40,920 nucleotides of DNA from Caldifarciminota bacterium (lineage in GTDB: Bacteria > Hydrothermota > Hydrothermia > LBFQ01), in the NCBI GenBank assembly GCA_015490465.1, contig WFXS01000081.1:1-40920 (forward strand), written 5' to 3'. Below the pieces are notes generated by a model that did no database searches, was not told the origin of the DNA, and was given only the letters and a program-made list of their open reading frames with translations. Both the position numbers and the translations under genes were made by a program. Below are positions 24,289-31,496 of this stretch, piece by piece. Positions within the stretch are counted from its first letter, which is position 1; each line of letters begins with the position of its first letter.

Positions 24289-24983
24289 AATCCCCGTACC
24301 CGCAGCGAAACGTAGGGGACGCCCTCGGCGTCCCTGATTATTCCCGTCCTCTCGTAAGGCCGGTATCCTAAGGCTACCGTGAAGTCACCCTTCTCGTTCC
24401 GGAACTCCAGACCGCCTTCAAGTGATAGGCTCGCATAAACCTTACGGTAGTTTCTACTTAAAGCCACAAAGGTTCTGACGTCCAAAAAGAGGCCCACGCT
24501 GTCCCTGAGGGGTTTCCTGAACCTCTTAAAGGCCTTTACGTCGGTTCCCCAGTCCGTACCTTGAGATAGGAACTTGTACCTCTCGTCGTAGATGTACTGA
24601 GCCACGGATATCTCCAGATCTCTCTCTCTGTACATGAAACGAAAAGCGTTCCAGTAGAGGGGCAGGGTGTCAAGCTTATCTATGTAGTGGAAGCAGGGAT
24701 GCTCTATCAGGAGGTAGAACGTTCCTCTGTCGGTTTCTTTGAACGCCCCAAACCAGACGTAGTAGTCAGCGTATATGGGGTCCAGCTGTATGGGACCCAC
24801 GTCGTACCCCAGCCACACGATAAAATCCCCCCCAACTACGGGGCCGTAATCCCCCCACTTGAAAAGCTTCATGTATCCCCCTATATCTCCCACGGCGCTC
24901 TTATCCCTGTACTTGTAGGAGAACTTTGAGAAAGATGCCCACGATTCGTGCCGCATGTAAACGAAGGATAGGATAAACAGCAT
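24285..24983 (-). CDS. Predicted beta-barrel outer-membrane protein
   Basis: The 232-residue protein begins with a short hydrophobic stretch (MLFILSFVYM) that may be a minimal signal peptide. The rest is rich in aromatic residues and short alternating strands (DYYVWFGAFK, FYLLIEHP, SLEGGLEFR, VALGYRPYE) and ends in YVSLRVRGF, a terminal Phe as in many outer-membrane barrels. No family recognised. A TACAAT box lies only 6 nt before the ATG. Confidence 0.6.
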   Translation of the reverse strand: MLFILSFVYMRHESWASFSKFSYKYRDKSAVGDIGGYMKLFKWGDYGPVVGGDFIVWLGYDVGPIQLDPIYADYYVWFGAFKETDRGTFYLLIEHPCFHYIDKLDTLPLYWNAFRFMYRERDLEISVAQYIYDERYKFLSQGTDWGTDVKAFKRFRKPLRDSVGLFLDVRTFVALSRNYRKVYASLSLEGGLEFRNEKGDFTVALGYRPYERTGIIRDAEGVPYVSLRVRGF

Positions 24984-24989
24984 GCGGGT

Positions 24990-24995
24990 ATTGTA
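24990..24995 (-). promoter_or_regulatory. -10-like box, leaderless type
   Basis: TACAAT on the minus strand ends 6 nt before the ATG at 24983. Confidence 0.55.
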
Positions 24996-25120
24996 CCGAC
25001 GACCTCTTTACCGACTTCAGAAAATCTCCATCTTACGGTCGGCACCCAACGGGGAGGTTCATCGTCGTTTCAGCAGAACGATCCGAACAGAAGGCGCTTC
25101 AATATCTACCGTTCCTCTAC

Positions 25121-25152
25121 TTGACATACGGGTGAACTGTGGCCATTATTCT
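25121..25152 (+). promoter_or_regulatory. hsp20 promoter with -35 box
   Basis: TTGACA at 25121-25126 is a perfect -35. A -10 candidate is CATTAT (17-nt spacer) or TATTCT (20-nt spacer). It lies about 50 nt upstream of the hsp20 start and is the only clear two-part sigma70-type promoter I see in the window. Confidence 0.55.
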
Positions 25153-25162
25153 ACACCGCATC

Positions 25163-25179
25163 AAGTTAACATAAGTTAA
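25163..25179 (+). repeat. Direct repeat AAGTTAA in the hsp20 leader
   Basis: AAGTTAA occurs at 25163 and again at 25173, exactly 10 bp apart, between the promoter and the ribosome site. The one-helical-turn spacing could suit a regulator binding site, or it may be chance in AT-rich leader. Confidence 0.35.
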
Positions 25180-25198
25180 AACAAAAAGGAGGTGAACC

Positions 25199-25633
25199 AT
25201 GGCAAGGCTCGTAAGGTTTGATCCCTTCAGGGAGCTTGAGGCGCTTCGCAGGGAGATGGAAAGGGTCTTTGACACCTTTCTGGCCGAGAGGGGGCTGGAA
25301 GGGGAGTTCGTCTGGACCCCGCCCCTTGAGGTCAAGGAGACCGACGACCGCTACATCGTCCGCATGGACATACCCGGCGTGAACAAGGAGGACATCAAGA
25401 TAGAGGTCACGGACAACACCCTCATCGTGTCCGGCGAGAGGAAGGAGGAAAAGGAGGAGAAGGAGGCCAGCTACTACCGCCGGGAGATCGCCTACGGTTC
25501 CTTCTACCGCGCCATACAGCTCCCCTCCGACATAGACCCTGAGAAGATAAACGCAAAGTACGAGAACGGCGTTCTCGTGATAGAGATACCCAAGAGCGAA
25601 AAGGCCCGAAAGAGGGAGATCAAGGTACAGTAA
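25199..25633 (+). CDS. Hsp20 family small heat-shock protein
   Basis: This 144-residue chaperone holds unfolded proteins without ATP. The N-terminal region (RFDPFRELEALRREMERVFD) is typical of bacterial Hsp20. The alpha-crystallin domain spans about 40-135 (TPPLEVKETDDRYIVRMDIP, VSGERKEEKEEKE, then YENGVLVIEIPK). A short tail follows. It is monocistronic, with its own promoter, a canonical AAAGGAGGTGA ribosome site and a strong terminator. It is one of the few leading genes here with a real leader. Confidence 0.96.
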   Translation: MARLVRFDPFRELEALRREMERVFDTFLAERGLEGEFVWTPPLEVKETDDRYIVRMDIPGVNKEDIKIEVTDNTLIVSGERKEEKEEKEASYYRREIAYGSFYRAIQLPSDIDPEKINAKYENGVLVIEIPKSEKARKREIKVQ

Positions 25634-25641
25634 AAGTCAGT

Positions 25642-25668
25642 GGGGCGGTCAAGCCGCCCCGTTTTTTT
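25642..25668 (+). terminator. Rho-independent terminator of hsp20
   Basis: GGGGCGG (25642-25648), loop TCAAG, CCGCCCC (25654-25660), then G and seven Ts. It begins 8 nt after the hsp20 stop. Confidence 0.95.
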
Positions 25669-25679
25669 ATGAGCGGGGT

Positions 25680-25685
25680 TAGAAT
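25680..25685 (+). promoter_or_regulatory. -10-like box of lspA, leaderless type
   Basis: TAGAAT ends 11 nt before the lspA ATG, just downstream of the hsp20 terminator. Confidence 0.55.
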
Positions 25686-25696
25686 CCCCTCCTTAT

Positions 25697-26215
25697 ATGT
25701 TTGGGAACGTCAGGTACGCTTTTTCACCGGAGAACCTGAAGATATCTCTCCTCCTGTTTTTTTACTCCGTGTTCCTCGGAATCCTTGACCTTATAACCAA
25801 GGCCTGGGCTTATTCGTCCCTTAAACTGCACACCCCCGTGGAGGTGTTCGGTGAGTTCTTCCGTTTCACCCTCGTCATAAACTACAACACGGCCTTCGGT
25901 CTGTCTTTCGGTGAGAACTTCCCCTACGCCCTGATGGCAAGCGTACTGGCCGTGGCCCTGTTCGTCGTCATGGTTCTGGAGAGGAGAAAGGTGTACAAGT
26001 TCCTTTACGCTACCATCCTTGGAGGTGCGATCGGCAACATAGTGGACAGAATATTGCGGGGCGGTGTGGTGGACTTTGTGGACGTCGGTGTTGGCGGATT
26101 CAGATGGTACACATTTAACCTGGCGGACGTCTGGGTGACCCTCGGCCTCACCGGTCTGCTCATACTCCTGATCGTGGACGAGATGCCCTTCCGTAAGAAA
26201 GAGTCTCAGTCGTAA
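25697..26215 (+). CDS. lspA: Lipoprotein signal peptidase (signal peptidase II)
   Basis: LspA cuts the signal peptide from lipoproteins in the inner membrane. The 172-residue product has four hydrophobic helices and all family boxes: DLITKAWAY, INYNTAFGLSFG, GGAIGNIVDRILRGGVVDFVDV and FNLADVW. The catalytic aspartates are probably Asp126 and Asp144. The stop codon is part of the TAAAAT box of purF. Confidence 0.95.
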   Translation: MFGNVRYAFSPENLKISLLLFFYSVFLGILDLITKAWAYSSLKLHTPVEVFGEFFRFTLVINYNTAFGLSFGENFPYALMASVLAVALFVVMVLERRKVYKFLYATILGGAIGNIVDRILRGGVVDFVDVGVGGFRWYTFNLADVWVTLGLTGLLILLIVDEMPFRKKESQS

Positions 26216-26218
26216 AAT
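26213..26218 (+). promoter_or_regulatory. -10-like box of purF overlapping the lspA stop
   Basis: TAAAAT, whose first three bases are the lspA stop codon, ends 11 nt before the purF ATG. Confidence 0.5.
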
Positions 26219-26229
26219 AGACTCTCAGG

Positions 26230-27567
26230 ATGTGCGGAATCGTCGGTGTAAGGAGTAAAAGGGGCGTTCACCTCAGTCGTTTGATAACCGTCCTTCAGGG
26301 TCTACAACACAGGGGGCAGGAGGCGAGCGGTTTTGTGGGGATAACCGTGGACGGCAGGGAGGTGGGGTTTAAGGATCTCGGCCTGGTGTCGGACGTCTTC
26401 CGGCGCTACGGCCACGACCCCATCCTCAGAGTCGCAATAGCCCATACCCGGTACTCAACGCACGGCGAAACCTACAGACCGGAAAACGTTCAGCCCTTCG
26501 TGGGGTTCATAGACGGCAGGATGATAGCCCTCGTCCACAACGGCAACCTGACCAACTACACGTATCTACGGCAAGAGCTTGAGAGGGAGGGGGTAATATT
26601 CCGTTCCACGTCCGATTCCGAGGCCATACTCCTACTTTACGCCAAGGAAACTGGAGAACCGGACGAGAGGTTGAAGAAACTCTCCGAACGTCTTGAAGGG
26701 GCCTGGACCGTCCTGATGATAGACGGGGACAGGATCGTGGCCTTCAGGGACCCTTACGGTTTCCGGCCCCTGTGGATGGGGAGGGAGGGAGAGGACGTGT
26801 GGTTCGCCTCCGAGGACTCCGCCCTCCGCTCTGCCGACATAGAGGTGGTTGAGGAAGTGGGTATAGGCAAAGGGTACGTGGTGGGCGAAGGTTTAAAGCC
26901 CTTTACCGTAGGGAAAAAGCTATCCCTTCCATGTTCGTTTGAACTGGTTTACTTCGCCCGTCCCGACAGCAACATCTTCGGCAGATCGGTTTACGAGTGG
27001 AGGCTACGGGCGGGTGAGATACTCGCTAAGGTGGACGAGGTGGAGGCGGACGTCGTGGTCCCCGTTCCAGATTCCGGGACGATTTACGCCATAGGGTACT
27101 CGGGGGTGTCGGGAGTACCCTTCCAGATGGGTCTGATAAGGAGCCACTACGTGGGGAGGAGCTTCATACAGCCCAGTCAGGACATGAGGAGGAGGACGGT
27201 ACGGTCCAAACTCTTCCCGGTCCCCTTCGTCCTGCGTGGCCAACGCGTGGTTTTGGTGGACGACTCCCTCGTAAGGGGGACAACCATGAGGGAGATCGTC
27301 AGGATGGTGAGGGAAGCCGGAGCAAGGGAGGTACACGTCCGCATAGGTTCCCCTCCGGTGATCTCCCCCTGTTATTTCGGAATAGATACGCCGACGAAGG
27401 AGGAACTGGCGGCGGCCCGGATGAGTCTTGAGGAGATAGGCAGGTTCATAGAGGCGGACAGCGTACTTTACCTGCCGTTAGACGAGTATAAGAGGAACAT
27501 GGAGAACTTCTGCGTTTCATGTTTTACGGGGAGGTACCCCGTCAGGGTACCGAACGTCCAGCCTTAA
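26230..27567 (+). CDS. purF: Amidophosphoribosyltransferase
   Basis: PurF makes phosphoribosylamine from PRPP and glutamine, the first committed step of purine synthesis. The 445-residue product starts MCGIVG, so Cys2 becomes the N-terminal nucleophile after Met removal and there is no propeptide. The glutaminase domain has GLQHRGQEASG and HNGNLTNY. The PRPP loop is RVVLVDDSLVRGTT at about 339-352. Four cysteines at 235, 381, 428 and 431 (LPCSFE, SPCYFG, FCVSCFTG) match the 4Fe-4S ligands of the Bacillus-type enzyme, so an oxygen-sensitive cluster is likely. Confidence 0.97.
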   Translation: MCGIVGVRSKRGVHLSRLITVLQGLQHRGQEASGFVGITVDGREVGFKDLGLVSDVFRRYGHDPILRVAIAHTRYSTHGETYRPENVQPFVGFIDGRMIALVHNGNLTNYTYLRQELEREGVIFRSTSDSEAILLLYAKETGEPDERLKKLSERLEGAWTVLMIDGDRIVAFRDPYGFRPLWMGREGEDVWFASEDSALRSADIEVVEEVGIGKGYVVGEGLKPFTVGKKLSLPCSFELVYFARPDSNIFGRSVYEWRLRAGEILAKVDEVEADVVVPVPDSGTIYAIGYSGVSGVPFQMGLIRSHYVGRSFIQPSQDMRRRTVRSKLFPVPFVLRGQRVVLVDDSLVRGTTMREIVRMVREAGAREVHVRIGSPPVISPCYFGIDTPTKEELAAARMSLEEIGRFIEADSVLYLPLDEYKRNMENFCVSCFTGRYPVRVPNVQP

Positions 27568-27570
27568 AAT
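27565..27570 (+). promoter_or_regulatory. -10-like box of sodC overlapping the purF stop
   Basis: TAAAAT, beginning with the purF stop codon TAA, ends 8 nt before the sodC ATG. Confidence 0.5.
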
Positions 27571-27578
27571 CCCCTGCT

Positions 27579-28103
27579 ATGAAGAGGATGATACCCCTCC
27601 TTGTGGGAGTACTTTTCTTCGTCGGAGCGACCGGCGATAAACCCATACTCAAGGCGAAAGCCTCCGTTTCCGGCTTTAAGGATAAGAATATAAAGGGTGA
27701 AGTCTTCTTCCACCAGTACCCCGACATGAGCGTTCACGTCTTCGGTAAGATAACCGGCCTTCCCAAAAACCGCACCTTCGCCATACACGTACACCAGTTC
27801 GGGGACTGCTCCTCACCCACGGCTTCAGGCGGTCACTTTGATCCCTATCGCACCGGTAAACACAGCCATCCCAGCGATCCCATAGGCACCCACCACTCCG
27901 GAGATATGCCTAACATAAAGAGCAACGACAAGGGCGAGGCTACGGTTGACTTCCGTACGAAGGCCTTCACCGTTATACCCTCTCCGTACTCCGTACTCGG
28001 AAGGGCGGTTATAATACATTCCGGCCCGGACGACTACAAATCCCAACCCGCAGGGAACGCCGGTTCCCGTATAGCCTGCGGAGTTATAGGGGTGGTGAAG
28101 TAG
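27579..28103 (+). CDS. sodC: Superoxide dismutase [Cu-Zn]
   Basis: The start was set at the ATG at 27579, not the track's 27519, because it opens a signal peptide (MKRMIPLLVGVLFFVGATG) and has a TAAAAT box 8 nt upstream. The 174-residue product has the metal ligands in IHVHQFGDC (His70, His72), GGHFDP (His86), a His-rich loop (GKHSHP, GTHHSGDMPN with Asp109) and GRAVIIHSG (His147). Cys77 and Cys167 should form the structural disulfide. It acts in the periplasm against superoxide. It ends 3 nt from the convergent Roadblock-like gene. Confidence 0.95.
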   Translation: MKRMIPLLVGVLFFVGATGDKPILKAKASVSGFKDKNIKGEVFFHQYPDMSVHVFGKITGLPKNRTFAIHVHQFGDCSSPTASGGHFDPYRTGKHSHPSDPIGTHHSGDMPNIKSNDKGEATVDFRTKAFTVIPSPYSVLGRAVIIHSGPDDYKSQPAGNAGSRIACGVIGVVK

Positions 28104-28106
28104 CCC

Positions 28107-28544
28107 TCAGCGCAGGTTGAAGATTCTCTCTATACGTCGTATCCTGTTTTCATCGTAGCTTCGGGATAGTACATCCCGGAGTTCCGTCAGTAAAACCTGC
28201 AGGACGGTCCCTATCTGTATGGTACCGAGTTTGACGTGAACGACGAAGGCGAACCTTGAGGCCACGTTGAAAACGACGATCAGGCCGTTGTCCTCCGTCT
28301 CAAATAGGTAATAGGAGCCGAACCTTACTTCCCCACTTTTGAAACCTATGGCCGGATTTTTCCTCATCAGGTTCACGATGCGACCGTGGTATCTCAGAAA
28401 TTGCGGAGAGAGGTTGTAGGTGAAGTCAAGGATATCTCCCCTTATGACGTCTATGGCTCCCATCCCCAGAATGATATCCCCGAACTCCCTCTTTAACGCA
28501 TCAAAGGAGGCCCGAAGGGCCCCCTCAATCTCCCTCGGAGCCAT
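28107..28544 (-). CDS. Roadblock/LC7-like protein, second of a tandem pair
   Basis: The 145-residue product has an N-terminal helix (LRASFDALKREFGD), a strand pair around ILGMGAIDVIRGDILDF, a long helix, then strands (VRFGSYYLFETEDNGLIVVF, FAFVVHVK) and a final helix (IGTVLQVLLTELRDVLS). That order fits the Roadblock/longin-type fold found in MglB and GTPase partners. Its ATG shares a base with the stop of the upstream copy (TGATG), so the two are coupled. Assignment is by fold pattern and by likeness to its neighbour, not a clear family motif. Confidence 0.55.
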   Translation of the reverse strand: MAPREIEGALRASFDALKREFGDIILGMGAIDVIRGDILDFTYNLSPQFLRYHGRIVNLMRKNPAIGFKSGEVRFGSYYLFETEDNGLIVVFNVASRFAFVVHVKLGTIQIGTVLQVLLTELRDVLSRSYDENRIRRIERIFNLR

Positions 28545-28927
28545 CAGGAGAACACTTTGGAGTTGAACTCCCTGATGACCTTCGGTATAACCACGTTCAG
28601 GACTATACCTATCTGTATCTTCGTAAGGTCTACCAGCATCCCCAGAAGGTACTTCTCGTGGAGATCAACCACGATAACCGCCTTGTGGTCCTTCAAGTCT
28701 ATGAGGAAGTAGCGGTGCATGGGAGGAAATCCGGCCTCCTGAGCGGCCTCGTGTATGAAGTGGTATATCTTCCCGAAGAGGGCGCAGGCCACCGGGTTGG
28801 AGTTGTACCCTATCAGGGGAACGAGGTTCTCCTTGTCAAAGATGTCCGAAGCGAGGAGACCGGCTCCCATATCCTGCTTGAAGGTCTCAAAGACCTCCTG
28901 AAGTTTCTTAACGTTTAACTCCGCCAT
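28544..28927 (-). CDS. Roadblock/LC7-like protein, first of a tandem pair
   Basis: The 127-residue product shows a helix (LQEVFETFKQDMGAG), LLASDIFDKENLVPLIGY, a helix with ALFGKIYHFIHEAAQEAG, then strands RYFLIDLKDHKAVIVVDL and YLLGMLVDLTKIQIGIV, and a final helix. This is close to the Roadblock order seen in MglB-like proteins (lasD-x-x-G, helix, strands, helix). The segment LTKIQIGIVLNV matches LGTIQIGTVLQV of the next gene, which suggests a duplication and a heterodimer. No Ras-like GTPase is in the window. The ATG follows TACAAT by 8 nt. Confidence 0.6.
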   Translation of the reverse strand: MAELNVKKLQEVFETFKQDMGAGLLASDIFDKENLVPLIGYNSNPVACALFGKIYHFIHEAAQEAGFPPMHRYFLIDLKDHKAVIVVDLHEKYLLGMLVDLTKIQIGIVLNVVIPKVIREFNSKVFS

Positions 28928-28935
28928 AGCCTTCT

Positions 28936-28941
28936 ATTGTA
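28936..28941 (-). promoter_or_regulatory. -10-like box of the Roadblock pair, leaderless type
   Basis: TACAAT on the minus strand ends 8 nt before the ATG at 28927. Confidence 0.55.
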
Positions 28942-28967
28942 ATGGTGAAGTAATAATTTTCCAACCT

Positions 28968-30530
28968 TCACCCCTGCAACTTCTCCATAACGTCAAGGTA
29001 GAGACCGTCGGGGGTGGTCTGGAGCAGTATGCGAACCTTCGTATCCGGTGGATAGAGGCCGAGGAACCCCTGAGGGTCTATAACCCTTACTCCGAGGAGC
29101 TTGTTGGATATATCCTCAAGCCTACCCTCTATCAGTATGTAGGCGTTCAGACCCAGAAAGCCCATCTTCACGAGATCCTTGAAGAACTTGTCGTCAACCT
29201 CTTCCGATCTGAGTACGAGGTCCGCCTTGGCGCTGACGTAGTCTATGTCTCCCTTCTCGGCGAAGAAGGCGTCTATCTCCTCAACGAGGGAAGGTAAAAA
29301 GGCCTCGTCCATGGAGAAACCGGAGGCCACCTTGTGTCCACCGTAGTCTATTAGCATCCACGAGATGCTGTCAAGAAGCTCCAGCGTATCAAAGCCCTGA
29401 GGCGCCCTCAACTCTCCCACGACCTTCTTGTCGTCCCTGCGGCCGAGGGCTATTGACGGTACCCTGTACTTCTCCTTGAGCTTGTTGGCGACGTATCCCA
29501 GATATCCCATCCCCTTCTTTCCGAGGTCAACCATTATGTAGGGGCGGGAGGTGGAGACGCTCTGCTTTATCTCGGAGAGGATCTCCTCCGCCTTGCGGTA
29601 CCAGATCTCCGAGAAGGTTACGAGCCTCCTCATTATCTCCTCGGCCACGTTTATGTCCCTGGTCATGAGGAGTTCAACGCCCTCGTGGTAGTTGCCCTTC
29701 GTGTGGGACGAGGATACGATGTTGGTAAGTTCGTAAAGGGTGGGCTTTTTACCCTTGACGTTCTCGTAGGCCTTCTGGAAGGTAAAGGTATGCTCGGTGA
29801 ATATCTCCTCCGCCTTGTTGTAAAGCGCCCTGTTCTCGGAGAAGATGGGCATGCGGTCGGCGATTATCCCTATGGTGGCCCATACGAAGTATTCCGGTTT
29901 TTCCTGTATTATGGTTGCGATGTCCCAGTGGTTGGTTATCTTGAAGAGGTACCACGCGAACTTAAAAGCCACACCGGACCCCGACAGGTAGGGGTACGCT
30001 CCTCCCCTCTTGGGGTTCACTATCAGGTAGTCCGGGTCCTGAACGAAGACCTCGTGGTGGTCGGTGACGATCACCTCTATCCCCATATCCCGCGCCATCG
30101 CTATCTCCTCTTCGGCGTTCGTACAACAGTCCGTGGTTATTATGAGTTTCACCTCGTTCTGGGCAGCGTACTTGAGGCCTTCCTCGTTGATGGAGTGGCC
30201 ACCCTTACTCTTCTTGTCCGGGATGTAATAGAGCGCCCGTCCACCCACGGTCTTTATAGCATCGTAAAGGATGGAGGTCCCGGTGACACCGTCGGCATCG
30301 TCGTGTCCCCACACCAGGATCGTCTCCTTACGACCTATAAACTTCGCAGTGAGCTTTACCGCCTCCTCCATATCGGGTACGAGTTCGGGAGGAGGCATGT
30401 TCTCCACCTTCGGTTCAAAGGTCACCTCCAGAAGAGCCTCGTCGTTTATACCCTTCTCCACGAGCAACCTCGCGACGAGCGGATGTATATCCCTCTCTAC
30501 TATGGCAGAGACTATGTCCCCTTTGATCAC
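28968..30530 (-). CDS. RecJ-like DHH-family phosphoesterase/exonuclease
   Basis: The 520-residue product has the DHH-family metal motifs: GHDDADGVTGT at 75-85 (classical RecJ has DYDVDG), IITTDC at 130-135, and TDHHE at 156-160. The DHHA1-like part shows MGYLGYVANKLKEKYRVPSI and DYGGHKVASGFSM, as in RecJ, which degrades single-stranded DNA 5' to 3'. The changed first motif and its place in a pts operon leave room for another substrate. The GTG start overlaps the DUF177 stop (GTGA) and has AAGGAGG upstream. Confidence 0.85.
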   Translation of the reverse strand: MIKGDIVSAIVERDIHPLVARLLVEKGINDEALLEVTFEPKVENMPPPELVPDMEEAVKLTAKFIGRKETILVWGHDDADGVTGTSILYDAIKTVGGRALYYIPDKKSKGGHSINEEGLKYAAQNEVKLIITTDCCTNAEEEIAMARDMGIEVIVTDHHEVFVQDPDYLIVNPKRGGAYPYLSGSGVAFKFAWYLFKITNHWDIATIIQEKPEYFVWATIGIIADRMPIFSENRALYNKAEEIFTEHTFTFQKAYENVKGKKPTLYELTNIVSSSHTKGNYHEGVELLMTRDINVAEEIMRRLVTFSEIWYRKAEEILSEIKQSVSTSRPYIMVDLGKKGMGYLGYVANKLKEKYRVPSIALGRRDDKKVVGELRAPQGFDTLELLDSISWMLIDYGGHKVASGFSMDEAFLPSLVEEIDAFFAEKGDIDYVSAKADLVLRSEEVDDKFFKDLVKMGFLGLNAYILIEGRLEDISNKLLGVRVIDPQGFLGLYPPDTKVRILLQTTPDGLYLDVMEKLQG

Positions 30531-31066
30531 TGCTTACCTCCTTCTTTTAAAGCTTTTTCCAGAAATATCCCGAGCTTGCGCGTTTTCTCCACCTCCTCGT
30601 GGAGATGTTCGGCCTCGTCCTCTATCTTGAGGCCACATACCGGGCATATACCCTTGCAATCTGGCGAGCAGACAGGATTTATGGGCAGGTTTGATATGAA
30701 GATCTCCCTTATTATTGGCAGTACGTCCACCTCGTCCCGCTCAACGTATATGCTCTCAACGTCTTCATCCTTCAGGCGCTCATCACCCGCGTACTCTCCT
30801 CTCCGCAGTATATTTTCATCGGAGAAACGGAAGGTCTCCACGTACTCGTCAAGGCACCGGGAACATACGAACCGCATCTTCACCTCACCCTCAACCTTCA
30901 GGTGGTACCCTATATCCACCCTGGCAACGGTTATCCTGACGTTGGCGTTCCCCACCACGGTGTACTCTCCCCTGTAGTCCATCTCCTCCGGCGTTACCTC
31001 AACCCTGAAGGTACGGGGTTTGTACCCGATATCCTTAAGCAGGATGAGTATCTCACTCCTTCCCAC
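30527..31066 (-). CDS. DUF177 (YceD-family) protein
   Basis: The 179-residue product has the family's two cysteine pairs: FVCSRCLDEY in the middle and PVCSPDCKGICPVCGLKI near the C-terminus, with an acidic DVLPIIREIFISNLPI between them. YceD/DUF177 has been linked to 23S rRNA maturation and usually precedes rpmF; here rpmF is absent and nusB comes before it. The GTG start lies inside the end of nusB (14-nt overlap), with GAGG at a normal distance. The C-terminal helix (EKTRKLGIFLEKALK) extends beyond the second cysteine cluster. Confidence 0.85.
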   Translation of the reverse strand: MGRSEILILLKDIGYKPRTFRVEVTPEEMDYRGEYTVVGNANVRITVARVDIGYHLKVEGEVKMRFVCSRCLDEYVETFRFSDENILRRGEYAGDERLKDEDVESIYVERDEVDVLPIIREIFISNLPINPVCSPDCKGICPVCGLKIEDEAEHLHEEVEKTRKLGIFLEKALKEGGKQ

Positions 31067-31496
31067 TTTCCAACCTCTTTTTGAAAGATTTCAGTACCCC
31101 CATCACGAAGGACGGGGACTTCTCCGCGGAAAAGCGCTTCGCGAACGTGCCGTAATCGTATATGGTGCGGTTTACATCATCGGTACCCTTCAGCATCTCT
31201 ACCATTCCGGCCAGTATAGCCGCCCTGTCAAGGGCGAGCAGCCTCTCAGGTCTCCATCCGGTAAGGGTATCGGATAGGTGTTCGTACAGGGCGTCCTCGT
31301 TCTGCAGGTAGAACTCTATAAGATCCCTCAGCCTGTCCACCTCCTCCGGGGAGAGATCCTCCCTCTCCCGTACGTCGCTCAGGAAGATCTCAGGATCCTC
31401 CTCGTTACTCTCGTGCCTGTAGATGTACTCAGCGAAGAGGCTCCGTAGAACCTCCTGAGGTGTGGCGAATATATCGCGATAAAGTCTCTTACCCAT
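31053..31496 (-). CDS. nusB: Transcription antitermination factor NusB
   Basis: NusB with NusE (S10) joins antitermination complexes on rRNA operons. The 147-residue product matches the family C-terminal half: LSDTLTGWRPERLLALDRAAILAGMVEML and YGTFAKRFSAEKSPSFVMGVLKSF. The N-terminus (RDIFATPQEVLRSLFAEYIY) lacks the usual arginine-rich start, so RNA contacts may differ. It overlaps ptsI by 8 nt and has GGAGG upstream. Confidence 0.88.
   Translation of the reverse strand: MGKRLYRDIFATPQEVLRSLFAEYIYRHESNEEDPEIFLSDVREREDLSPEEVDRLRDLIEFYLQNEDALYEHLSDTLTGWRPERLLALDRAAILAGMVEMLKGTDDVNRTIYDYGTFAKRFSAEKSPSFVMGVLKSFKKRLESGKE

Noticed and set aside
27519-27578. N-terminal extension of sodC to 27519
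   Set aside because: It lies within purF in another frame; the ATG at 27579 opens a proper signal peptide.
29685-30977. 430-codon plus-strand ORF
   Set aside because: Shadow of the RecJ-like and DUF177 genes, both of which have metal or cysteine motifs on the minus strand.
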